A DNA stretch of 5,861 bases from assembly GCA_013697395.1 (NCBI GenBank), contig JACCWY010000071.1:1-5861 (forward strand), given 5' to 3'. Shown here in pieces: positions 1-4,240 of this stretch. The translations under genes were made by a program, and so were the position numbers. How positions within the stretch are numbered: position 1 is the stretch's first letter; each line of letters begins with the position of its first letter. Under the pieces are notes generated by a model. It had not been told where the DNA came from. It did no database searches and worked only from the letters and a program-made list of their open reading frames with translations. Source of the DNA: Chloroflexota bacterium. Its GTDB lineage: Bacteria > Chloroflexota > Limnocylindria > QHBO01.

Positions 1-709
1 CGAGCTCCTCGGCCAGGGTCATGCCGACCCGGCCGAAGCCCTGGATCGCGACGCGGGAGCCGGCCAGCTCCTGCCCGCCCGCGCTTCTGGCGGCCGCGAC
101 GCAGCGGAGCGCGCCGCGAGCGGTGGCGCTCCGCCGCCCGCGGGTTCCGCCGATCGCCATCGGCTTGCCGATCACGGATGCCGCCACCGTGTGGCCGCGG
201 TGCATGGAGAGCGTGTCCATGACCCAGGCCATCGTCTGCGAACCGGTGTTCACGTCGGGCGACGGGATGTCACTGTCAGGGCCGATGAGCGGGCTGATCT
301 CGGTCGTGTACCGTCGCGTGAGCCCTTGGCGCTCCTGGTCGGACAGCCTGCGTGGATCGACGCGCACGCCACCGGCGGCGCCGCCGAACGGGATCCGCAC
401 GAGCGATGCCTTCCAGGTGTTGAGCATCGCCAGGGCGCGTACCTCGTCGAGGTCGAGCCGCGGAACGTAGCGGATGCCGCCCGACACCGGTCCACGGTTG
501 ACGTTGTGGTGAACCCGGTAGCCCGTGTAGACCTCGACGTGGCCGTCGTCATGGGTCACCGGGAAGTTGACGGTCAGCTCACGCTTCGGCACACGCAGCA
601 CCTTGTGCATGCCGGGGTCGAGGTGGAGCCGCTCGGCGGCCGCGTCCAGCTCGGCCTGGGTGGTGGCCCAGATCCCGTTCGTTCGCGCCCGCGGCCTGGA
701 GGTTGTCAT
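1..709 (-). CDS. Glu/Leu/Phe/Val dehydrogenase family protein, active-site-substituted, 3' end beyond window
   Basis: The first 236 residues of a glutamate dehydrogenase-type protein are visible; the rest of the NAD(P)-binding domain lies beyond base 1. The N-terminus (TQAELDAAAERLHLDPGMHKVL, about residues 17-38) and the blocks GGIRY (77-81), NTWK (97-100), IPFGG (106-110), SPDVNT (150-155), IGKP (180-183) and the Rossmann start AIQGFGRVG (221-229) follow the family in order. Active GDHs deaminate glutamate reversibly using Lys in K-GGIRY, TWK and PFGGGKGG plus Asp in PDVNT. Here the TWK lysine (K100) and the Asp (D152) remain, but the first lysine is Ser76 and the catalytic lysine is Ala112 (PFGGAAGG). 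The fold is therefore intact while normal dehydrogenase chemistry is doubtful; it could be a regulatory paralogue or have another substrate. The ATG at 709 is chosen because an in-frame TAG (716-718) lies just upstream and family similarity begins close behind. No Shine-Dalgarno is seen. It is divergent from the phosphotriesterase gene. The family call is firm; the function is open. Confidence 0.9.
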   Translation of the reverse strand, partial: MTTSRPRARTNGIWATTQAELDAAAERLHLDPGMHKVLRVPKRELTVNFPVTHDDGHVEVYTGYRVHHNVNRGPVSGGIRYVPRLDLDEVRALAMLNTWKASLVRIPFGGAAGGVRVDPRRLSDQERQGLTRRYTTEISPLIGPDSDIPSPDVNTGSQTMAWVMDTLSMHRGHTVAASVIGKPMAIGGTRGRRSATARGALRCVAAARSAGGQELAGSRVAIQGFGRVGMTLAEEL

Positions 710-717
710 CAGGCTCT

Positions 718-723
718 AGGCTA
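718..723 (-). promoter_or_regulatory. Candidate -10 box (TAGCCT) for the dehydrogenase gene
   Basis: On the minus strand TAGCCT fits the TANNNT pattern and ends 8 nt before the ATG at 709, where no Shine-Dalgarno exists. This spacing would start the transcript at or within a couple of bases of the start codon (leaderless). No convincing -35 hexamer is seen. The same arrangement recurs at two other genes in the window, which raises its credibility. Confidence 0.4.
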
Positions 724-755
724 GCGCGCCGACGCAAGCGTGTCCGGGGACCCGT

Positions 756-779
756 ACCAACGGCACGCTGACCGTTGGT
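756..779. promoter_or_regulatory. Perfect 8-bp-arm palindrome between divergent genes, candidate operator
   Basis: ACCAACGG (756-763) and CCGTTGGT (772-779) are exact reverse complements separated by 8 bp. The site is 46 bp upstream of the dehydrogenase start and about 100 bp upstream of the phosphotriesterase start. A poor plus-strand promoter match (CTGACC 768-773, 18 bp, CAAGAT 792-797) would overlap its right arm. The centre-to-centre arm spacing of 16 bp suits a dimeric regulator, but no regulator gene is adjacent. An RNA hairpin is possible but there is no T-run after it. Confidence 0.45.
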
Positions 780-800
780 GCGCTGCGATGGCAAGATGGA

Positions 801-837
801 GCGGTCCACATCAGACCGATGCGCCGGCGGTCCACAT
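801..837. repeat. 11-bp direct repeat GCGGTCCACAT, two copies
   Basis: GCGGTCCACAT occurs at 801-811 and again at 827-837, a period of 26 bp, in the untranslated region before the phosphotriesterase gene. An exact 11-bp duplication this close is unlikely by chance in 169 bp. It could be a tandem activator or repressor site, or a duplication remnant. The 26-bp period is about two and a half helical turns, so two bound proteins would lie on opposite DNA faces. Confidence 0.4.
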
Positions 838-864
838 TGCTCCGGCCGACGCATCACCGCATCG

Positions 865-872
865 AAGGAGGA
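865..872 (+). promoter_or_regulatory. Shine-Dalgarno AAGGAGGA of the phosphotriesterase-family gene
   Basis: AAGGAGGA lies 6 nt before the ATG at 879. It decides the start: the same frame is open from an ATG at 819, but those 20 extra codons contain this sequence and show no family similarity. Confidence 0.85.
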
Positions 873-878
873 CCGCCG

Positions 879-1817
879 ATGGCGCCGCGCGTCATGACCG
901 TCTCCGGACCGATCCCACCCGACAGGCTCGGTTTCACGCTGCCCCACGAGCACACGGCCATCAGCCTGTGGCATATCGCCAATCGGTGGGACTACTGGGA
1001 GCTGACCGCCGACGACGAGCTGATCATCGAGGAGCTGCGTGACTACCGGCGCCGCGGTGGCGGCACGCTGGTCGACCTCACCCTGCCCGGCGTCGGCCGT
1101 GACCCGGATTGCCTTCGAAGGCTGGCGGGTGCCACCGGTCTGAACCTCGTCATGGGGACCGGCTGGTATCGCGAGGCGTACTACCCGGCGGATGTGCTCG
1201 TCGACCGGCGCACGGTCGACGACCTTGCGGCGGAGATGGTGCGCGAGTTCGAGCACGGGGTCGGCCAGAGCGGGATCCGACCGGGGATCATCGGCGAGAT
1301 CGGGACCGACAAGCCGTGGGTCAGCGCCCAGGAAGAGCGGGTGCACCGGGCGGCCGCGCGGGCCGCGCAGCAGACCGGGATGGCGATCACGACCCACGGT
1401 GTGCAGTCGGCGGTCGGGCTCGCACAGCTGCGCATCTTCACCGAGGAAGGCGTGGATCCCGGGCGCGTCGTGATCGGCCACGCGGACTCCCACCACGACC
1501 TCGATTTCTACCTCGCCGTGCTGGCGGCCGGGGCGAACCTCCAGTTCGACTTCCTCGGCCACCGCTTCCTGACCGAAGAGGCCCTCGAGCCGCGCCTGGT
1601 CGAGACGATCGTCGAGCTGCTGGAGCGAGGCTTCGGCGAGCAGCTGATGCTGTCGCAGGACGTCTGTCACAACCGTCAGCTCAAGGCCAACGGCGGCTTC
1701 GGCTATGTCTACCTCCAGCAGCACTTCCTGCCGACCCTTCGCACCGCGGCCGTCGGGGAGGGAGAGATCCGGCAGATGACGATCGATAATCCGGCCCGCA
1801 TCCTGACGATTCCGTAG
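879..1817 (+). CDS. Phosphotriesterase-family binuclear metal hydrolase (Glu-bridged, PHP-like)
   Basis: This 312-residue protein is a full-length member of the phosphotriesterase (aryldialkylphosphatase) family of the amidohydrolase superfamily, a TIM barrel with two metals. The ligands appear in order: HEH (H23, H25) on the first strand, E140 in IIGEIG, H173 in TTHG, H201 in VIGHAD, and D261 in LSQDVCH. The bridging ligand is Glu rather than the carboxylated Lys of the classical organophosphate hydrolase and lactonases, as in the E. coli 'phosphotriesterase homology protein' subgroup. Members of this fold hydrolyse phosphate esters or lactones; the true substrate cannot be read from sequence. 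There is no signal peptide, so it is cytoplasmic. The ATG at 879 is set by an excellent Shine-Dalgarno. It appears to be a single-gene unit, divergent from the dehydrogenase and followed by a palindrome-rich gap. The family and metal site are secure; calling it an organophosphate-degrading enzyme would be over-reading. Confidence 0.95.
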   Translation: MAPRVMTVSGPIPPDRLGFTLPHEHTAISLWHIANRWDYWELTADDELIIEELRDYRRRGGGTLVDLTLPGVGRDPDCLRRLAGATGLNLVMGTGWYREAYYPADVLVDRRTVDDLAAEMVREFEHGVGQSGIRPGIIGEIGTDKPWVSAQEERVHRAAARAAQQTGMAITTHGVQSAVGLAQLRIFTEEGVDPGRVVIGHADSHHDLDFYLAVLAAGANLQFDFLGHRFLTEEALEPRLVETIVELLERGFGEQLMLSQDVCHNRQLKANGGFGYVYLQQHFLPTLRTAAVGEGEIRQMTIDNPARILTIP

Positions 1818-1827
1818 ATCCAGGCGC

Positions 1828-1848
1828 TTGACCCGCCCCGCGGGTCAA
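1828..1848. repeat. 21-bp palindrome, copy 1 (arms TTGACCCGC / GCGGGTCAA)
   Basis: TTGACCCGC (1828-1836) and GCGGGTCAA (1840-1848) are perfect 9-bp reverse complements around CCC. It begins 10 bp after the phosphotriesterase stop. The stem is strong enough to act as a transcript end, but no T-run follows on either strand. A near copy (19 of 21 bases) lies at 1941-1961, which points to a protein-binding site rather than a simple terminator. Confidence 0.55.
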
Positions 1849-1887
1849 CGCGCGAAGGAGCCCGGGCCCCGTCGCGATCCGCCCGTG

Positions 1888-1898
1888 CCCGCGGGTCA
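1888..1898. repeat. Partial third copy of the palindrome motif
   Basis: CCCGCGGGTCA matches the loop-plus-right-arm half of the 1828-1848 palindrome but lacks a complementary TTGACC arm. It may be a half-site between the two full copies, or chance similarity in GC-rich DNA. Confidence 0.25.
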
Positions 1899-1904
1899 GA
1901 TCAC

Positions 1905-1931
1905 GAACGAGCTGGTCACAACCAGTCGTTC
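1905..1931. other. Bulged hairpin, 11-bp stem, CACA loop
   Basis: GAACGA (1905-1910) pairs with TCGTTC (1926-1931), and CTGGT (1912-1916) pairs with ACCAG (1921-1925), with G1911 bulged and CACA as the loop. The stem is perfect apart from the bulge. No run of T follows on the plus strand and no such run precedes it for the minus strand, so an intrinsic terminator is not well supported. It lies between the two 21-bp palindromes. Confidence 0.4.
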
Positions 1932-1940
1932 CTTGGCGCG

Positions 1941-1961
1941 TTGACTCGCCCCACGGGTCAA
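1941..1961. repeat. 21-bp palindrome, copy 2, overlapping an alternative stem
   Basis: TTGACTCG (1941-1948) pairs with CGGGTCAA (1954-1961) through seven Watson-Crick pairs and one G-T pair. The site equals copy 1 at 19 of 21 positions. It overlaps a competing perfect 7-bp stem, CGCCCCA (1947-1953) with TGGGGCG (1962-1968), so the two cannot form together. It ends 40 bp before the start of the HhH-PHP gene. Confidence 0.5.
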
Positions 1962-1988
1962 TGGGGCGGATTGAGGGCCGGAATGCGG

Positions 1989-1994
1989 TACGGT
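1989..1994 (+). promoter_or_regulatory. Candidate -10 box (TACGGT) for the HhH-PHP gene
   Basis: TACGGT fits TANNNT and ends 7 nt before the ATG at 2002. There is no Shine-Dalgarno in between (CACCCCA), which fits a leaderless or nearly leaderless message. No -35 box at 16-18 bp is recognisable. The second 21-bp palindrome sits just upstream, in the position expected for a regulator. Confidence 0.4.
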
Positions 1995-2001
1995 CACCCC
2001 A

Positions 2002-3033
2002 ATGCCACCCCCTCGCGACCCCGTCGCCGACCTCAAGCGGATCGCTTTCCTGCTCGAGGCGGCGCAGGAGCCCGGCTACCGGGTCCGCGCGTTCCGAAAC
2101 ACCGCAACCACGCTGGCCGGCTTGACGGCCGACGAGCTGATGCGACGTGCCGCCAACGGAACGCTGCGCGAGCTGCCGGGCGTCGGCGAGGTGACCGAGC
2201 GAACGATCCTCGAGAGCCTGCGCGGCGAGGAGCCCGTGTACCTGCGGCGGCTCGAGTCCACCGGGGGCCGGCCGCTGGACGAGGGAGCGGCTGAGCTGCG
2301 TGCGGCGCTGCGCGGCGACTGCCACGCTCACACGATCGCGTCGGACGGCGGGGCGAGCATCCGCGACATGGCAGAAGCAGCAATCGAGCTCGGGCACGAG
2401 TACCTGGCCATCACCGACCACTCGCCGCGGCTGACGGTGGCTAACGGCCTCACGACGGATCGGTTGGTGGCGCAGCTGGACGAGATCGCAGCGCTGAACG
2501 CGGAGCTCGCTCCGTTCAGGCTGCTGACCGGGATCGAGGTCGACATCAACGAGGATGGCTCGCTCGACCAGGAGCCGGAGGTGCTGGCGCGGCTGGACGT
2601 TGTGGTCGGCAGCCTCCACTCCGCCCTTCGTTCCGAGGCGCGGGCGATGACGGTCCGGATGGTGACTGCACTGGCAAACCCGCACCTCGACATCCTCGGC
2701 CATTGCACGGGGCGCATGAAGACCGGGAAGCGCTCGCGCCCGGAGTCAGCGTTCGACGCCGAGATCGTGTTTGCCGCCGCGGCGCGCTTCGACAAGGCCG
2801 TCGAGATCAACTCGCGCCCGGAGCGGCTCGACCCGCCCAAGCGTCTCCTGCGCCTGGCAGTCGAGGCGGGCTGTCGGGTGGCCATCGACTCGGACGCCCA
2901 CACGCCTGGCCAGCTGTTCTGGCAGGGCAATGGCTGCGAGCGAGGATTCCTGTGCGGGGTCACGGCGCCGATGATCGTGAACGCCCTCGACGCCGATGAG
3001 CTCCTGGCGTGGACCGTTTCGCACGGCGCCTGA
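2002..3033 (+). CDS. HhH plus PHP-domain protein, PolX-like without polymerase core
   Basis: This is a 343-residue two-domain protein. Residues about 5-85 match the N-terminal helix-hairpin-helix region of bacterial family X DNA polymerase (YRVRAFRNTATTLAGL, then the hairpin LRELPGVGEVTERTI at 55-69). Residues about 103-340 are a PHP phosphoesterase domain with all expected metal ligands: H108 and H110 (HAH), D115, H140 (TDH), E179 (GIEVD), H206 (SLHS), H234 (LGH), D298 and H300 (SDAH). The nucleotidyltransferase palm and thumb that separate these parts in PolX are absent; only about 20 residues link them. In PolX the PHP domain is a metal-dependent 3'-5' exonuclease or phosphatase, so a DNA-directed phosphoesterase in repair is a reasonable inference. 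Similar palm-less proteins are known to me in actinobacteria. The start at 2002 has no Shine-Dalgarno but begins at the natural HhH boundary. Domains are certain; the substrate is not. Confidence 0.93.
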   Translation: MPPPRDPVADLKRIAFLLEAAQEPGYRVRAFRNTATTLAGLTADELMRRAANGTLRELPGVGEVTERTILESLRGEEPVYLRRLESTGGRPLDEGAAELRAALRGDCHAHTIASDGGASIRDMAEAAIELGHEYLAITDHSPRLTVANGLTTDRLVAQLDEIAALNAELAPFRLLTGIEVDINEDGSLDQEPEVLARLDVVVGSLHSALRSEARAMTVRMVTALANPHLDILGHCTGRMKTGKRSRPESAFDAEIVFAAAARFDKAVEINSRPERLDPPKRLLRLAVEAGCRVAIDSDAHTPGQLFWQGNGCERGFLCGVTAPMIVNALDADELLAWTVSHGA

Positions 3034-3050
3034 CCGCTGTGGCGCGCCTC

Positions 3051-3078
3051 GTGCAACGGTTCGGAGCGGGCGCATACT
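3051..3078 (+). promoter_or_regulatory. Weak candidate promoter for dodecin
   Basis: CATACT (3073-3078) resembles the -10 consensus at 4 of 6 positions and is preceded at 16 bp by GTGCAA (3051-3056), a poor -35. It lies in the 78-bp gap after the HhH-PHP gene and would give a leader of roughly 27 nt that carries the Shine-Dalgarno. Read-through from the upstream gene is an alternative, as no terminator is visible in the gap. Confidence 0.3.
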
Positions 3079-3095
3079 GGCCGCCCATCCACCCC

Positions 3096-3103
3096 AAGGA
3101 GGA
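3096..3103 (+). promoter_or_regulatory. Shine-Dalgarno AAGGAGGA of dodecin
   Basis: AAGGAGGA lies 8 nt before the ATG at 3112. It is identical to the site of the phosphotriesterase gene and suggests strong translation. Confidence 0.85.
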
Positions 3104-3111
3104 ACGATTTC

Positions 3112-3315
3112 ATGTCCGTCGCCAAGGTGACAGAGCTCTCCTGCACCTCGAATGAGAGCTTCGAGGACGCCATTCGGCAGGGCATCGCCCGTGCCAACAA
3201 GACGCTCCGGGGCGTGCGTAGCGCCTGGGTCAAGGAGCAGCGCGTGAACGTGGGAGAGGACGGCACCGTCGAATTCCAGGCCAACATCCTGGTGACCTTC
3301 ATCCTCGAGGGCTGA
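3112..3315 (+). CDS. Dodecin, small flavin-binding protein
   Basis: The 67-residue product has the length and layout of dodecins, which form hollow dodecamers that bind and buffer riboflavin, FMN or CoA-type ligands in the cytoplasm. The pattern is V-K-x-x-E-L at the start (residues 3-9), then S-F-E-D-A-I-R-Q-G-I-A-R-A (16-28) as the single helix, then the strand R-S-A-W-V-K-E-Q (36-43) carrying the Trp (W39) that stacks on the flavin, then E-F-Q-A-N-I (55-60) with the Gln (Q56) that contacts the isoalloxazine ring, ending in the last strand LVTFILEG. Trp and Gln at these positions match flavin-binding dodecins. The start has a perfect Shine-Dalgarno. It follows the HhH-PHP gene by 78 bp and converges on the next gene with 23 bp between stops. 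Family call is firm; the ligand is inferred from W39 and Q56. Confidence 0.95.
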   Translation: MSVAKVTELSCTSNESFEDAIRQGIARANKTLRGVRSAWVKEQRVNVGEDGTVEFQANILVTFILEG

Positions 3316-3338
3316 CCCGCCGGCGAGGACGGCCGCGA

Positions 3339-4199
3339 TCAGGCCTCTTCGGCCTCCGCCTCCGCCCCGGCGAGGCCGATGCGACCCTCCGAGCGCTTGA
3401 ACCGCGACCGGTAGGTGGGGTTGCTGACGCGCTGGCTCACGGTGGCCGAGTCGAGCGGCTTGCCGCTTCGCGGCGGGAGGTATCGGCCGCGCTCGGTGAT
3501 GGCCTGCGCCAGCTCGCCGGCCGACAGCGGGCCACGCTCCGAGATGATCGCGATCATCTCGTCGTGAAGGGCGACTCGCGGTCCGCTCGGCGCAGCTGAG
3601 GCCGCCGTCCGCGGGCGCCCGCGTGGCTTTGGCGCCAGCGCCTCGGTCGTCTGACCCTCCGCGGCCTCGATCACGGGCTCGCTCGCTGCGGGCGTCGGCG
3701 CCGGCGTCGAGGCCGACTCAAGGGCCACGACGCGCGCCGTCAGCTCCTCGAGGCGTGCCAGCACGCCACCGCCGGCAGGGGGAGCCGCTTCGGCGCCGGG
3801 CCGGCTTGCGTCGATGCGTTCCTCGACCCATTGCCGCACGAGATCGCCGGGCCGCACGCCGGCCTCGCCGGCGAGATGCTTCAGCGCGTTGACGCGACGC
3901 GGATCGAGCCGGATGGACATCGCACCCTCGTCCGGCTGGCCGCCGCCCTCGTAGCGCGGCCGGGGCGTATAGGGCCGGTCGCCGCCACGCGGCTGATACG
4001 GGCGGTCCCCGCCGCCGCGAGGCTGGTACGGCCGATCCTGCCCGCCATGCGGCTGGTAGGGACGGTCGGGGCGGTCACCGCCGGCGCGCTCGCGCGGCTG
4101 CCAATCGCCGCGTCGCTGCGGCGGGCGGTCGGATCGGTCAGGGCGGTCTCGATCCGGTCGATCTGGTCTGCGGTCGGGGCCGCGTCGGTTGAAACTCAT
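3339..4199 (-). CDS. Multi-module DNA-binding protein: disordered repeats, ribbon-helix-helix, AT-hook, winged-helix-like C-terminus
   Basis: I do not recognise this 286-residue protein as a named family, but its modules are readable. Residues 1-92 are disordered and dominated by Arg, Asp, Pro and Gly, with DRP triplets (12-27) and four DRPYxP units (45-79). Residues 94-130 (MSIRLDPRRVNALKHLAGEA...VRQWVEERI) follow the ribbon-helix-helix (CopG/Arc) pattern of a DNA-binding strand and two helices. Residues 146-162 form a short heptad-like helix. PKPRGRPRT (190-198) is a textbook AT-hook with a GRP core, inside an Ala/Pro-rich linker. Residues about 211-277 (HDEMIAIISERGPLSAGELA..., ending RSEGRIGL) look like a winged helix with a recognition helix near SATVSQRVS. 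Together these suggest a chromosomal DNA-organising or regulatory protein. The ATG at 4199 is preferred over a TTG at 4208; neither has a Shine-Dalgarno. The gene lies 41 bp downstream of the TPM gene. Modules are probable; biological role is inference. Confidence 0.75.
   Translation of the reverse strand: MSFNRRGPDRRPDRPDRDRPDRSDRPPQRRGDWQPRERAGGDRPDRPYQPHGGQDRPYQPRGGGDRPYQPRGGDRPYTPRPRYEGGGQPDEGAMSIRLDPRRVNALKHLAGEAGVRPGDLVRQWVEERIDASRPGAEAAPPAGGGVLARLEELTARVVALESASTPAPTPAASEPVIEAAEGQTTEALAPKPRGRPRTAASAAPSGPRVALHDEMIAIISERGPLSAGELAQAITERGRYLPPRSGKPLDSATVSQRVSNPTYRSRFKRSEGRIGLAGAEAEAEEA
3963..4067 (-). repeat. Coding tandem repeat, DRPYQPRGG-type units
   Basis: Residues 45-79 of the DNA-binding protein consist of DRPYQPHGGQ, DRPYQPRGGG, DRPYQPRGG and DRPYTP. 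The unit is about 27-30 bp with small differences in length by whole codons, so copy number can vary without breaking the frame. The Arg-Gly-Gly and Tyr spacing resembles sticker-and-spacer disordered segments that bind nucleic acid or self-associate. Confidence 0.8.
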
Positions 4200-4209
4200 C
4201 GGTTTCAAC
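4188..4209. promoter_or_regulatory. Perfect 8-bp-arm palindrome around the start codon of the DNA-binding protein
   Basis: GTTGAAAC (4188-4195) and GTTTCAAC (4202-4209) are exact reverse complements with 6 bp between them. On the minus strand this spacer is CGATGA, containing the ATG at 4199. The outer arm overlaps the -10-like TATCGT (4213-4208). As DNA it would be an operator covering -10 and start site; as RNA it would hide the start codon in a hairpin loop. Autoregulation by the ribbon-helix-helix protein it precedes is a natural hypothesis. Confidence 0.55.
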
Positions 4210-4213
4210 GATA
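4208..4213 (-). promoter_or_regulatory. Candidate -10 box (TATCGT) for the DNA-binding protein gene
   Basis: TATCGT on the minus strand fits TANNNT and ends 8 nt before the ATG at 4199. No Shine-Dalgarno is present. A -35 at the usual distance is not evident. The box lies in the 41-bp gap after the TPM gene, so this gene may have its own promoter as well as read-through. Confidence 0.4.
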
Positions 4214-4240
4214 GCGGGTTGGTTAAAAGGGCGCCAGTCG

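Noticed and set aside
819..878. Upstream ATG at 819 as start of the phosphotriesterase gene
   Set aside because: The added 20 residues cover the AAGGAGGA and part of the direct repeat, and the family N-terminus begins after the ATG at 879.
579..1724. A long minus-strand open frame (381 codons) opposite the phosphotriesterase gene
   Set aside because: It is antisense to a complete family-matched gene, has no recognisable domain and no Shine-Dalgarno. High third-position GC opens such frames.
1905..1931. Intrinsic terminator of the phosphotriesterase gene
   Set aside because: The stem is good but no T-run follows, and it lies nearly 90 bp after the stop codon. Kept as an unassigned hairpin.
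1681..3302. Two long minus-strand open frames opposite the HhH-PHP and dodecin genes
   Set aside because: Composition is Arg/Ser/Ala-rich without motifs, and both lie across genes with intact catalytic patterns on the plus strand.
3341..3355. AGGCC-TCTTC-GGCCT hairpin between the convergent genes as a shared terminator
   Set aside because: The 5-bp stem lies within the last codons of the DNA-binding protein gene, has no T-run, and comes from repeated Glu-Ala codons.
3963..4067. CRISPR-like or mobile repeat array
   Set aside because: The units are contiguous, codon-phased and encode DRPYxP repeats; there are no unique spacers.
4200..4208. TTG at 4208 as start of the DNA-binding protein
   Set aside because: It adds only three residues, has no ribosome binding site, and an ATG follows directly at 4199.
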